64,000 nt of DNA from assembly GCA_002914805.1 (NCBI GenBank), contig JXTB01000004.1:468872-532871 (forward strand). The letters are read 5' to 3'. Below the pieces are notes generated by a model that saw nothing but the letters and a program-made list of their open reading frames with translations, searched no databases and was not told the origin of the DNA. The translations under genes were made by a program, and so were the position numbers. This stretch comes from Parasponia andersonii. Taxonomy: Eukaryota > Streptophyta > Magnoliopsida > Rosales > Cannabaceae. This document shows positions 22,959 to 34,400 of the stretch, in pieces. Positions within the stretch are counted from its first letter, which is position 1, and the number at the start of each line of letters is the position of its first letter.

Positions 22959-23411
22959 TCATTCCTTAATTTTCTCTATCAAGGTGCAATCGGGCCTGCT
23001 TAAGGCAGCCAACTCTGCCTTTCTGCTTAGGGTATTTGCTACCACATTGGCCTTCCCAGGCTTGTAATCAAATTCTGCCAAGAAGTCTTGCCTCCAAGCT
23101 TGCTTGGGACTCAACTTTTTCTGATTTTGAAAGTAACTTGTGGCTATGTTGTTAGTCATGATCGTGAAGAGAGTACCCAACAAGTAATGTCGCCATACCC
23201 TTAGACAATGGATAATTGTAGTCATCTCTTTTTCTTGCACCGTGTAGGGTCTCTCGGTGTCATTGAGCTTGCGAATTTCATAAGCAATTGGACGCCCTTC
23301 TTGCATTAGTACTTCGCCAATAGCAAAGTCAGAAGCATCTGTATGTAGCTCATATGCCTTTGAGTGATTGGGTAAGCTAAGAACCGGCTCTTCGCTTACC
23401 GCCCTCTTCAA
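22959..23411 (-). pseudogene. Gypsy RNase H
   Basis: Contains HTDASDFAIGEVLMQEGRPI (catalytic Asp), YTVQEKEMTTIIHCLRVWRHY (catalytic Glu) and LAEFDYKPGKANVVANTLSRK. In TMTNNIATSYF the third Asp (usually TDH/TDN) reads TNN, a likely loss. It follows RT after a break between 23412 and 23583, where the finger/connection residues lie in shifted frames. Confidence 0.88.
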
Positions 23412-23583
23412 GTCTTCGAATGAAAGTTGACACTCAAATGTCCATTCCCAAGACTTGTTCTTCTTAAGTAGGTTAGTAAGTGGCGCTGCTCTTGCTGAGT
23501 AGGACTTGATGAACCGGCCTATAATAGTTCACAAGTCCGATGGAGGATCTTAACTCTGGCACCTTAGTAGGAGGTTCTCACTC

Positions 23584-25245
23584 TCAGATGGCTTGCACCT
23601 TGGCTTCATCCATCATAAGTTTCCCATCCTTTATCTTATGCCCTAGGAACATCACTTCCTCTTGGGCGAAGGAGCACTTCTCCTTCTTGATGAATAGTTG
23701 GTTTTCCCTCAAGACCTCGAACACCTTCCTCAAATGTTCTAGGTACTCTTCCATGGTCTTGCTATAGATAACTATATCATCGAGATAGACTACCACGAAC
23801 TGATCTAGGTAGGGATGGAATAACTTATTCATGAGGGTACAAAAGGTAGCAGGTGTATTGGTAAGACCAAATGGCATGACTAAGAACTCATAAGCACCAT
23901 ACCTTATTTCGCACGTGGTCTTGGGCTCATCCCCCTCTGCTATGCGCACTTGGTAGTACCCCGAGCGTAGATCAAGCTTTGAGAAATATCTAGCATTCCC
24001 AAGTTGATCGAACAAGTCGGCAATAAGTGGGATGGGGTACTTGTTCTTTACCGTCACCTTGTTAAGAGCCCGGTAATCAATGCACATCCTTAGTGAGCGA
24101 TCTTTCTTTTTCTGGAACAACACCGGGGCACCAAAAGGAGCTTTGGAGGGCCTGATGAAACCCGCACCAAGCAACTCCTTTAGTTGTTTCCGGAGTTCCA
24201 CTAACTCCGGAGGGGCCATTCGATAAGGACTCATCGCAGGTAGCTTCGTGCCTGGCTCAAGCTCGATTTCATGATCCACCTCCCTCCTAGGTGGAAGTTT
24301 CTTGGGCAGGGCATCAGGCATTACATCTTGGAATTCATCCAAGACAGTTTGTACCTCTATGGGTAGGTTACCTCGAGGTTCCAACTCTTCATCATCGTGC
24401 TCCTTTAGGATGGCCAAGTAACTCTCCTCATCTCTTCTCAAGCCCTTCTTGAATTGAAGTGCAGAGAGTACTTTGTTTCCTGCTTTTGTGGACCGCTCCA
24501 TTGGTACCACACAAGCTTTTTTACTATCCATGATGCACATAGAGTTGGCAAAAGGAACAGAGAATGCTAGCACTACATCAAGGAATTCCAAACCAAGCAT
24601 TACTGCGAAATCATCTATTGGCATCACTGATAAGTCAACTTGGCTAACCCATACACCTAGGCTAGCCTTAACATTATGAGCAACCCCATGGATGGGGCGT
24701 GCTACTGAGTTCACTGCCTTGAGGGAGCCTCCTCCATTGGACACCGTCAAGCCCAACCGCCTAGCTTCCTCAACAGAGACAAAGTTATGGGATGCACCCG
24801 TGTCAACCAAGGCTTTAGTAGCTTTGCCATTGATTGTTGCATCCATAAAAAGTAAGCCCTTAGCTTGTGACTTAGGGGCCGACCGAAAGGCATTTAGGAG
24901 TTGTAAGGAACCAACATATGCACCACCATCTTCTCTATCACCTCCTTCTTGGCTTGGCTCGGAGACAATTAAAGCATTGAGAGCTTTCTTCTTAGGACAC
25001 TCGCATGCCCAATGTGGCCTATAGCAAAGAAAGCACTTGACTCTTGGCTTGGAGAAGTCACGGTCTTCCTTCTCTTTGCCCTTGTCTTTGTGCCTGTAGG
25101 AGGAACTATCTTTGTTCCATTTTCCTCCTTTTGTTTGCTCTCCCCTACTCTTTGCTCTACCACCCTTCTTGTCTTTAGCCTTAGAAGGGTCCTTGTTAGT
25201 AGAGTAATCAACAAGACTCTCGGCTACTGCAATAGCATCGGCCAA
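23584..25245 (-). pseudogene. Gypsy gag tail, protease and reverse transcriptase
   Basis: A long open frame of 553 codons. Near residues 70-85 is a zinc knuckle [14 protein letters not shown] of the short CX2CX3HX4C type common in this lineage. Near 145-155 is the protease site [14 protein letters not shown] follows with [72 protein letters not shown] and the catalytic [11 protein letters not shown], then GHKIKDGKL. Protease and RT active sites are intact. The frame stops before the RT connection, and the ORF start is not a real gene start because gag continues upstream in another frame. Confidence 0.92.
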
Positions 25246-26111
25246 GTCTTGGATGCCACGGTGCTTGAGCTCTAACTTGGCCTAGTTCTGAAGACCATCC
25301 ATGAACAAGAATAGGGCATCTTTATCTGAAGTGTTAGGAACTTCGAGTAGTCTCTAAGACTACCAGATTGTTTGAGGTGGCGAAGACAGCCTCTCGCCTC
25401 CTCTTCGATATTCTCAGGGAAGAATTGCCTTTTTAGCTCTCTTTTGAAGTCATCAAAGGTGGCTATAGTGCACACCCCTCGTTGCATCTTCCCGTGTCTC
25501 CGCATCCACCATAGCATGGCGGTATCAGTTAGATACAAAGCAGCATTACAAATTTTACCGGCATCGTCCGTCACACCGGTGGCCTCAAAGTATTATTCGA
25601 GTCCCCATAGGAAGTTCTCAACTTCCCTAGCACTGCGAGTACCATTGAAGGTCTTTGGTTTAGGTATCTCAACTTTCCTTGCCTCAATAGTTATTGTGGT
25701 GGTCACCCCCATGGTCACTGCTCGCTTGCATAAAGCAAGATCACCACCCATCTCATCTACTCTAAGTAAAACATTACTGAGTTCTCTTTGGAAGAGATCT
25801 CATACCTTGGCAATCTCCGAATGAAGGGACTCAATCTCACGCCTTAAGTCGGTTTCTAGCCCACCAAGTGCATCTTTGATGTCGCTGTGGATTTCTGCAT
25901 CCTCGGTCTCCAAACCATCATAATGTCCATCTAGATCGTCTACACGCTCGCCCAACGTGCCCAAGTTGGACTCTAGTTGGGACACTCTAGCCTCCAAGCT
26001 AGTCACCACGTCCCTTGACTTGCCGCGGGTAGCACCCTTCTTCCCTTCATCAGCCCCACGTTCAGAAGCACCAACTTCGACGGGGTCAGGAGTTGCAGCC
26101 ATAGTCTTCAT
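25246..26111 (-). pseudogene. Gypsy gag N-terminal part
   Basis: The first piece (25800-26111) begins MKTMAATPDPVEVGA shortly after the primer site and contains a predicted coiled coil rich in Leu, Glu and Asp (SLEARVSQLESNLGTLGERV). The second piece (25272-25574) is the retrotransposon gag domain with AALYLTDTAMLWWMRR, FKRELKRQFFPENIEEEARG and LKQSGSLRDYSKFL. Stops around 25595 and 25798 and a frame change at 25272 break it. This protein forms the particle shell. Confidence 0.85.
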
Positions 26112-26150
26112 TTAGACAATGGAACTACCAAGATGTAATGAGCAACCAAA

Positions 26151-26162
26151 GCTCTGATACCA
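26151..26162 (-). promoter_or_regulatory. Primer-binding site of chromovirus
   Basis: The element strand reads TGGTATCAGAGC three bases after the 5' LTR end, matching plant tRNA-iMet exactly. Confidence 0.93.
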
Positions 26163-26165
26163 CGC

Positions 26166-26820
26166 TGTCACGACCCTAGCCTCAAACTAGATAATCATGC
26201 GGCACTTAACACAGTCCGTCGCACTAAGTCAGCCTACTAATACTCAAGAAATGGACTTAGAGTAAGCTTTTGAGACAAGTGATAAGGATGAGAGAGTTTA
26301 GGTGAATGAAAGCTTTGTATTTCTCTTAGAATGCTTAGAACTCTTAAAAATGGGACTTTTCCACAAATGAACCCAAGGGGTCCTTTATATAGGTAAAGCC
26401 TAAACCACCCAAGGGTTAAGATCGTGCCAAGTGGCATGATCTTACAAAGGGTCTAGATTATTCTCAACTAAAGTTATAATATCTATAAAGATATTTACAT
26501 AGAGAATTCTAGAACAGAACATAGTCTAGATCCTTCTAAGAGGTTCACCCACCATCTTGGCTATTCTAAGTCATTCTAGGAGCTTCTAGGACTGTCCAAC
26601 CCATCTAGTACCATCCAGCCTTGTCTAGAGCCTTTTAGGACTTAGTAGCACTAACTAAAATTTTCTAGCATGGCCAAGACCTCTCTTGATCACTCTAGAA
26701 GTGTCCACCACGTTCTAGGGTCTTCTTCAATCTTTTTGGGTAAGCAGTATATATAAAGGACCTTAGAACCATGAGTAGCAATATTTAGATTTTTGAGAGC
26801 CAAATGAGTGGGGCGTAATA
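26166..26820 (-). repeat. 5' LTR of chromovirus
   Basis: Partner of 20847-21501, 655 bp, with the same ends and TATA-like motif. Being next to the primer site it holds the promoter for the element. Confidence 0.93.
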
Positions 26821-27179
26821 TACAGCTCTTGTCTTAGAGTGTTGGGATTGGTTTTGATGCCGATCTTAAGGATGGCCAAGAGGCTCAAATTTGAGCAGCA
26901 AGTGATTCAAAAATTTCTAGGCAAGTCCTAGCTTGGGATTTTCGGTTTTAGAAGATCTGGGTAAGAGTCAAAAATGCTCTTTTAATCTTCTATGTTGCTT
27001 CAAACCCTAACGTGAGGAATCAGTAAAGGATGCTCCTTTGGCTTGTTCTATCAACATAAAAGAAAAAAGAAAAAATGAGAGAGAAGTGCTCCAACCCTTG
27101 AAATTAGCCAAGAAGATGATTTTGCATTGCTCTTGTAAAAATCCAAAGAAAGATATAGTTTTAATATAGATATATATAT
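26821..27179. other. Unassigned sequence right of chromovirus
   Basis: About 360 bp with no recognised gene, contiguous with 20846 before the insertion. It ends in a TA microsatellite near 27168-27188. Confidence 0.5.
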
Positions 27180-28443
27180 ATATATATAAAGGTCTCGTAT
27201 TGGGATCTACTTTTGATAGATTATATATATAATCTAGTATTTTTTTGGTACTTTAAATTTAGTGGTGACCTTTATTTCTCCATATGAGGCTTCGGTGAAA
27301 AAAATCACTTTTTAAAATGAACTTATCGAATCTCGAAACGGCCGTTCGAACACGTAAGTGACCAACGGGAATTTCTTCGAGCATCATTAACTTAGTATTA
27401 CTATCATATCATGGTAGGAATTCGATTACTGATTTTACATTTTTTTATTTATAATTTCATTAAAATTTATTTATGACAAATCATGATTTTACGATGATTT
27501 ATGAAATTGTTGGATTATATTGGGGTTAGACTGTGTGAATTTTTATATTTATTTTTACAATGTGATTATGAAATAAAATAACGATATGCTGCCTATGTTA
27601 TAGTAAATCTCAGGATAATGTCACGTGAGATTTTAAAATATAATTTGATTCTTGGATATATATTTATTGTAAACTATTATATTTTGCACATACCATAGGA
27701 TCACATACTTGAGTTCCATTATTATAGCGTAATATTTTCGATCGATGGTGAGTTACTATAGCACTAGGTGAGAGACCTAGGCCCTTGCACAGATTTTTAT
27801 TGATACGTCTTTGAGTAGTATTAAGATGCTGAGTACCTCTATTACAGAAGTATTACATACCGTGATAGGAAGATGAGAGCTTACTCTTATATTTTGGTAA
27901 TGCATGATATTTACATTATTATGGTTTTACTTTTGGTTTTGAATATATGATTTTTCTGGATTTCACTTATTTATAAATGGATTTAAAGGTACTATCATAC
28001 AGGTTTGAGAAATTGCATCCATTCAAAAAGGTAATTGAATTCATACTAGGTATGTAAATGTTCACCCATTATTTTTCCACTCTCAAGTAGTACTTAGTAT
28101 GATTTTGGGAACTAAGGAACAAAGTAGTAAGGAACTAGTTACCTTGTTGAACAATTGATAACTTTGTAAAATAATTCTATTTATTGACCTTGGCTTGTAT
28201 TAACTCTTAAAGGCCGTATAACGGATTCAATCTGTATAACTTTTATGTCTGGATTATGAGGTTATTGATAGTGATATTTGGTTTTTTTAATAAATTTTAT
28301 TAAGAGTTTACGTCTAACGATGATTGCAAAATTGTGAAAATTTTACTTTTAAAATTATTTTTATAATATTTTTAAAAACAACTATTGAATTCTATTTATG
28401 AAATTCTTTTTTTTGACACTAGTCCAAAGTTCGGATCATAACA
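27180..28443 (+). repeat. LTR-like repeat unit, plus copy
   Basis: Aligns along most of its length with the reverse complement of 28807 to about 30090. Shared anchors include AAGTGACCAACGG, ATAGGATCATACACTTGAG-like text, a TACCTCTA block and AAAGG-CCG near the end. It ends ...CGGATCATAACA. The TG(T)..ACA-type end GGGTCGTGACA in the partner resembles Tekay-type gypsy LTR ends. No primer site follows, so it is a relic or solo LTR. The 5' edge is uncertain. Confidence 0.65.
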
Positions 28444-28806
28444 ACAGTGATTGTTGCATGATAACTCCGCCTGTGTGACGTTCTAGATCGCCGTTTTCTA
28501 CACAGCCGGTCCTAAGCCCGGATGAAAGAGGAGGGTCATGTCACTTTAATGAAGTCAAGAATCTGATTTTGTTCACTTTCACGTAAAAATATTGTAAGTA
28601 AATGCTATGAGGTATTCTTTTTATGTTATTAATATGTGAATTGTTTAAGTTTTTTTGTTAATTGGGTAATAAGAGATTATCTTATTGTAGTGAGGTTGAA
28701 AATGTAACTGTTTGATGTTTATTTAAAAGCTATAGTTTTAGCTTATCTCAATGTAACTACTTTTGGTCCAGAGGGTGTTCTTATATTTTTCACATGAATC
28801 AGATGA
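28444..28806. other. Spacer between inverted LTR-like units
   Basis: 363 bp between the two units. Includes a GC-rich block at about 28465-28540 containing CCTAAGCCCGGATGAAAGAG, which looks unlike its AT-rich surroundings. No ORF is supported. Confidence 0.5.
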
Positions 28807-30857
28807 TGTCACGACCCAAACCTTGGGTCAGTGCCAGAAAAAGAATTTCATAAGTAGAAATTAAAATTTTTTTTAAAAAAAATTTAAAAAGTAAAATTCA
28901 TAGTAAAATTTTCATAATTTTGTGATCACCATTAGACATAAATTGTTAATGAAATTTATTAAAATAAATCAAGTATCATCATCAGTAGTCTCATAATCTA
29001 GCTTACTAATTATACAGACCGAATCCGTGAAACGGGCCTTTAAGTATTTTATTACAAACCAAGATAAGTAACAAAATTATTTTACATAGTTACTAATTTC
29101 CAGTAAGTAATCAACTCCTCACTCTTTTACCCTCGAGTTTCCAAAGTCATACCAAGTACTATCTGAGAGTAGAAAAATAAGGAATGAATATTTACATACT
29201 CAGAAAGAATTCAATTACCTTTTAGATAAATGTAATTTCCCAAGCCTACATAGTTAGTTCCTTTAAATCTATTTATAAATCAAGTTTATAAATTTATGGT
29301 ATCTAGAATAATCACATATTCAAAACCAAAACTGAAACCATATCATTGTACATATCATATATCAATAAGAGTATAAGTGAACTCTCATCCTCCCATCACG
29401 GCCCTGTAATATCTCTATAGTAGAGGTACCTAATATACCAACACTACTCTTAGGCGAATCAATAAAAGCCTATACATAGGCCTAGGTCTTCTAATACTGC
29501 AGCAACTCGTCAGCGATTTAAAATATCACGATGCTATAATGGAACTCAAGTGTATGATCCTATAGTATGTACAACATATAATAGTATACAACAATCATGC
29601 ATCCAATAATCAAATTATGCTTTAAAATTCAACTTGGCATTATTCTAGGATTTACCATGGGCAGATACCGCTATTTTACCCTATAGTCATAATATAAAAA
29701 TATGTAAAAATCCATATAGTCCAATCCCAACATAATCCAATAATTTTCAACAATTTCACAAACCATCGTACAAATACGATTTTTCATAAATAAATTTTAA
29801 TACAATTATAATCCAAAATCAAAATAAAAGTCAAGTAATTGAACCCCTACCTCGATATAATAGTAATACCAAGCCAATGACGCTTGAACAATCCTCCGTT
29901 GGTCACTTAAGTACTTAAATGATAGTTTCTGGTTCCCGGTAAGTCAACTTGAAAAAGTGACTTTTCAACTGGAGCTTCAAACACAGAAACGAAGGTCACC
30001 ATTGAATTCAAAGCACCCAAAAATGCTAAATTAGACATATACTTTATTAAAAATGGGTCCCAAGTGCAAGACTGTACTGTGGCAAGCAAAATAATGTAAT
30101 TTTGTGCCACGAAATTTTAATTTTCGTTCTTCACTAGAATATAGTAATATTTTCTATCAAAATTCATGTATCAACCTTACTGAGTCCAAATTCGAAGTTA
30201 GAATTCAGTTTTGAGGTCCCTAACATTAATTAAGCCCAAAAATCTGAGAATTACACAAATACTACCTTTTGAAAATAATTAGAAAAATGTCCTCTTTTTC
30301 TAATTACTATTTACCGCACTTACTATTAACCATTTTTTTTTTTACTAACTGTAATTATTCATGATTTTTAACTCTCTTCCATCTCATGTATTTATCTCAG
30401 GTAAATAAATTATTTAACCTAAATAATTACATAAATATCTCTTTTTACATAATTGGTAAAAACGGTAAAAATGGTTCAAAGCTTGCTGAAGATGAATTTG
30501 GACGAGTAACTACTTAGAGTTGGTCAGTGACAACGAAACGAGACTCTACTTCTGGAAGTATCGAAAACGGAGGTCGAACGGTGCTCCGATGGCCAGAAAA
30601 CCTCGTCGGAGGCAGAATTTTTGCGGGGCCGTTACAGTTTCGTTCGGCGTCGAAACAAGGCGAAATTAGTGGTGCTAGCTTCGTCTTCCAAAGATCTTCA
30701 ATGTGGACCAGTGCGTGGGCCCGCAACGGTAGCATGTGGTGGCGGCGGGCTTCAGCAAAATATGTGTTTTCTTTCTTCTTTTTTCTCTCTCAAGCTTTCT
30801 TGTGTGAGAATTTGGGCTTCTGAAGGAGATTTTAAGAAACGTCTGTGCCTTATAACA
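28807..30857 (-). repeat. LTR-like repeat unit, minus copy
   Basis: Begins TGTCACGACCC on the plus strand, so on the minus strand it ends GGGTCGTGACA. The outer end is placed at 30857 because TGTTATAAGG starts there on the minus strand; this is a guess. The 30090-30857 part has no counterpart in the plus copy and includes a GC-rich block (about 30520-30760) with open frames on both strands that I do not recognise. No primer site, polypurine tract or target duplication is seen. Confidence 0.55.
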
Positions 30858-31764
30858 AATTAATAAAATATTCCAGATATTTTTATTATTTTATTTCGAA
30901 AATTACTTATTTATAAATTTCTCATTGGGTGCAAAAATGTTCATTTTGACTCTTAAAAATTCTAGATTTTATAAATGGTGTCATTGTAATTTTCCCTTGA
31001 ATTATATTAAAAGCTATTATACTCGAAAAATATTTTATCACTTATTCTTAAATTTTGTTTAAAAAAAGAGAGTAACTATAATCAGCATACGACAACAAAA
31101 ATTGAATATTAAAAAAATTACACAAGACATAGAATGATATTAAACATAATCAAGTCCAATCCAATTTGGATGAATAATCCTTTCCTAGCTATTCTGTGCA
31201 CCAAAAGTACTGCTCCTGTAACTCTAGGGCACCGTTAGAAATAATTGTGGATAAATAAATTGTTAAGTAGCTAGACTCTTTGGATGGGTTTCAATTTAGC
31301 CAAATGTGAGAAAGTGAAACTAACAAAACTTTATTAAAATCTAAAACTACAACCAAATGTGCCAAAATAGTCAGATTCTCATTCCCATCCTTGTGCAATA
31401 AAAAGCTGAAATACAAAAATCCAATCATTTTATTGAAATCTTTTCTTCTTTTTCGTACATTGTATTATTATTAAAAAGAGCTATTTTTCAACAGTATTCT
31501 TTCCAATTCAAGTAGCCCTTCAATAAAAGGAAAAATAAAAAAAAAGATTAACACTAGTTTAGGCATATTTACTAATCCTTAAGTATTAGAGAGCAAACGA
31601 AATGAGGAACTAATGAGGAAATAGAAATTATTTCTCTTTTCAAGCATTTACATAATATTTAGAATTAAAAAAAAAAAAAGAGATTATCTTTCCACCCATT
31701 ATTTCTTATTTCCATTTTATTTTCTTTCCACTCATTGGATTGGTAACCGAGACCTTAAATTAAA
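30858..31764. other. AT-rich intergenic sequence
   Basis: No ORF or recognised repeat. It holds the 3' flank of the small peptide gene, including AATAAAA on the minus strand near 31714-31722, a plausible polyadenylation signal about 45 bases after the stop codon. Confidence 0.55.
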
Positions 31765-32571
31765 TTAATTTGATGGAACTTTTCTAAAGACAGAGTCTTT
31801 TAGTAAGACAGGAGGAGGAGAGGGGATCTCTTGACCAACACATTCGCATATGCCTTTATCACACAATTTGAGAACTCCTTGCCCACACTTGATTTTGTAT
31901 GTACAGTCAACGTCACGGGAGCAATTTTGTTCTTGCAGTTTACTTGCTTCAGCTCCTACCTGCATACCTAAATTAGAGACAAACATATATGATTAATTTT
32001 GATCAATTTTGTATGTTTGGTTATTAGTTATATAAAGTTTTTACTATAAATCGTGAGAGTTAAAAATGGGTCTTTTCTTTTCTTTTTTTAAATAATGGGA
32101 AAAATAATCTTCCTCTTCCTGATCGTAAACTAAAATATAGAGCCATTTTTTCAGTTTTTTTTTTTTTTTTTTTTTTAAGTAAACCTCATATTCATGAGAT
32201 GCTTTTGCAACTTATAACATGACATGATTATATATTAGTTTGCTCTGTAACTAAATTGTCATATTACTATGATAATAAGATGTTCTGGTCTTTTTACGAA
32301 TTAGATCGAGTCTTTTCTTTTCTTTTTTATTAAGAAAAAGAATATAAGAATGAGATCTTTATTCGTCAGTTTAGGGGAAACAAAAAGATGATTTTCACCA
32401 ATAAAAAAAAATGTTTCCATTCATCTTGTCGAACCCCTTGTAAACACAGCTTTTCAAAAAAAAAAAAAAAAAAAAGAGAAAAAAAGGAGAGGAATTATAA
32501 GAGAGATACGAACAAGCAATAAGAGTTAACAAAAGAACAAAAGAAGCCATGTTGAAAGAAACTTTCTCCAT
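31765..32571 (-). CDS. Small secreted six-cysteine peptide (defensin/NCR-like)
   Basis: Two-exon minus-strand gene: exon 1 at 32571-32514 and exon 2 at 31967-31765, with a 546-bp AT-rich intron (GT...AG). Joined length is 86 aa. Exon 1 gives MEKVSFNMASFVLLLTLIA, a signal-peptide core. The splice adds CMQVGAEA, giving an Ala-x-Ala-type cleavage site before SKLQEQN. The mature part has six cysteines spaced C-x5-C-x5-C-x7-C-x4-C-x-C (CSRDVDC to CECVG) and a Pro-rich tail. This spacing is like plant NCR and other defensin-like secreted peptides, which act outside the cell in defence, signalling or symbiosis; the actual role is unknown. A CTATAAATA box lies about 140 bases upstream and a poly(A)-type signal downstream. 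The donor (GTTCGT) is not a consensus match, so the splice junction is inferred from frame and signal peptide. A start at Met8 (32550) is also possible. Confidence 0.7.
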
Positions 32572-32707
32572 ATTGTACGTATTTTGGGCTCAGCCAGACC
32601 TTCGTTTTTTTTTTTTTTTTTTTTTTGCTCTAAACTCAGCGAGAGTAATTACTTGGTGATGGCTAATGTATAATAAGTATCTGCATACAATCGACCTCTT
32701 CTACTCA

Positions 32708-32717
32708 ATATTTATAG
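32708..32717 (-). promoter_or_regulatory. TATA box of the six-cysteine peptide gene
   Basis: The minus strand reads CTATAAATAT here, about 140 bases before the ATG at 32571. Its fit in position and strand supports the gene being real. Confidence 0.6.
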
Positions 32718-32815
32718 GAGAGGAGGCAATAGACCAAATTAAACACAAAAATACACAAAAGGCAATGCAATCTCGTTGGAAATATCAAATCGGTGGTTGA
32801 TAAGCTTAATAAAGA

Positions 32816-32910
32816 TAGTTAATAAGTTTCGAATATAAAGATACGAAGACGTGTATACTAAAGGTAGTTAATAAGTTTCGAATCTAAAAATATGAAGACG
32901 TGTATATTAC
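32816..32910. repeat. 49-bp tandem duplication upstream of peptide gene
   Basis: TAGTTAATAAGTTTCGAAT begins at 32816 and again at 32865, and each is followed by a near-identical TAAA-ATA-GAAGACGTGTATA segment. Two units with three or four differences. It sits roughly 100-200 bases upstream of the TATA box and includes a GACGTG core (ACGT type). Confidence 0.85.
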
Positions 32911-33011
32911 GCAATTTATTTATAGAAAGATGCTTATATAGGAGAGATTTTTTTCTATTTAAAAGAGAGAGTACACTTAGATGTTTTTATTTTTTTATTT
33001 AAAAGAGAAAG

Positions 33012-34377
33012 TGATAAATTTATAAAAATAGAATTATTTATACTCTTATATTTATATATTTTGTGTGTTTTTATGTGATTTTAGTTTAATTTATGTTATT
33101 TTATAGTTAATTTGATTTTTAGTACTTAGATATAATTTTATTAGATTTTAGATATTTAATTTAATTTAATTTAATTTGATTTAATTCGGAATTAATTTAT
33201 TATTTGTTTATTTTATTATGATTTGGTTTTAATTTTATTTTGACTTTAGATTAAAGAAAAATTTAGAGAAAGGAGAAGCCAAATACACGCGCGTGAGAAG
33301 TGAGAAGCCAAACGTGATCTTAGCCATCCGATCGAGCATGAAGACATCAGCCAAACGTGTGAATACCACGCAGCGGGCGAGTGGAGACAGGCTGATCCCC
33401 TATATCTCGGCTCTCGTGCAACGGGTTTATTGCCATTCACAAGCCGCCACCTCGTCCAACAGACTTTGACTTTCCTTGCAACCAATCAAGTGCGAGTTTT
33501 GTGCCAAGCTTACTATTCTCGGCCCCACCGAATTACTACCCAGACTAAAAAACGTGGAAAAGAAAGAAAGGAAATTGTGAGAGTTTTACACGTCGTCATA
33601 AGACCAATCAAATTGCACTTTTAAATATGTAGGAACTTGCACAATACTACTAGCTTAGCTATAAATAGCCATTATATGAGGAGAAAAAAACACTCTAATT
33701 TTGAGAGAGAAAACTCTATTTTTTCTAGAGAGAGTGTGTGAGATAAGTTCAAGGTTAGGCTAGTTTTTAGAAAGATTAGAGAGATTATCTTAATTGCGTA
33801 GTTTTTTCTGCTTTTAATTTTGATTCATGAGAGTACTTCAATACTTATATATTTGGTTTATTAAATTCTTCAATATATTATTTTCTAGTTTCTTATATAA
33901 ATTCAGTCATATTTTCTTTTATATAGTGATTTAAACTAGATTATAATTATATTTATTTTATTAGTTGATTTTTTACTGCAGTATTATCTCTATGATATAT
34001 TGTTGATATTAGATAACTAATAAGATAGATAATTTTTGGGGTTAACTAGAAGAGTTTTTCATATTACTTTAGATTAATATTTGTTCTTAAATTGCTATAT
34101 TTTTTGGTTCTGTATTTGAGACGTGAAACATATAATTAAGTGATAAATAAGTATCAAAGTTGGTAACAGTTAAACGAATAACTAAGTGAGTCTTAAAATC
34201 TTGTTTTTCTTATATTGGTATTTTTACTTATTATTTCTGTGATTATTATTTTAAATTACTGCTCAGTTAATTTTTCTTTTTATTTTTTGTTATATTTTTA
34301 TTGTTGATTTACTTCTCCATGAGATCGATACCTTAATCTATATTACAATAGCCATTAGTATATTTTGAGCATAGACA
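33012..34377 (+). repeat. 5' LTR of Athila-like gypsy element
   Basis: The end is set by the tRNA-Asp-type primer site that follows. Inside are a TATA box (CTATAAATAG near 33659) and downstream GAGAGAGAAAA text expected at a transcription start. The start at TGATAAATT is inferred; no second LTR is seen to compare with. The 33240-33540 part is richer in GC, with ordinary non-coding content. Confidence 0.65.
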
Positions 34378-34380
34378 AAA

Positions 34381-34400
34381 TTTAGCACCATTGCCGAGGA
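34381..34400 (+). promoter_or_regulatory. tRNA-Asp primer-binding site (degraded)
   Basis: TTTAGCACCATTGCCGAGGA resembles the Athila/Tat primer site TGGCGCCGTTGCCGGGGA complementary to tRNA-Asp. Four C-to-T or G-to-A type changes are the pattern left by methylated-cytosine decay. Confidence 0.85.

Larger units (their letters stand above)
20847..26820 (-). mobile_element. Ty3-gypsy chromovirus element, complete
   Basis: A 5974-bp minus-strand element with two 655-bp LTRs, a tRNA-iMet primer site and a polypurine tract. Gene order on the element strand is gag, zinc knuckle, protease, RT, RNase H, integrase, chromodomain. The chromodomain at the integrase end puts it among the chromoviruses, and the wording YLVKWKNLPEAEAS with LWQFKNHIERF resembles the Galadriel clade; this clade call is from memory. 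The LTRs differ by about 6% over the first 290 bases by eye. Frame breaks separate gag, pol and integrase, so it is defective. No clean target duplication (CTATA left, TACAG right). Confidence 0.93.

Noticed and set aside
20842..26825. Perfect target duplication for the chromovirus
   Set aside because: Left CTATA and right TACAG differ; only a TATA-type overlap can be drawn by moving the boundary.
30527..30823. Open frames on both strands in the GC-rich block at 30514-30863
   Set aside because: No conserved motifs, no splice context, and opposite frames are open only because the block is GC-rich; it lies within the LTR-like unit.
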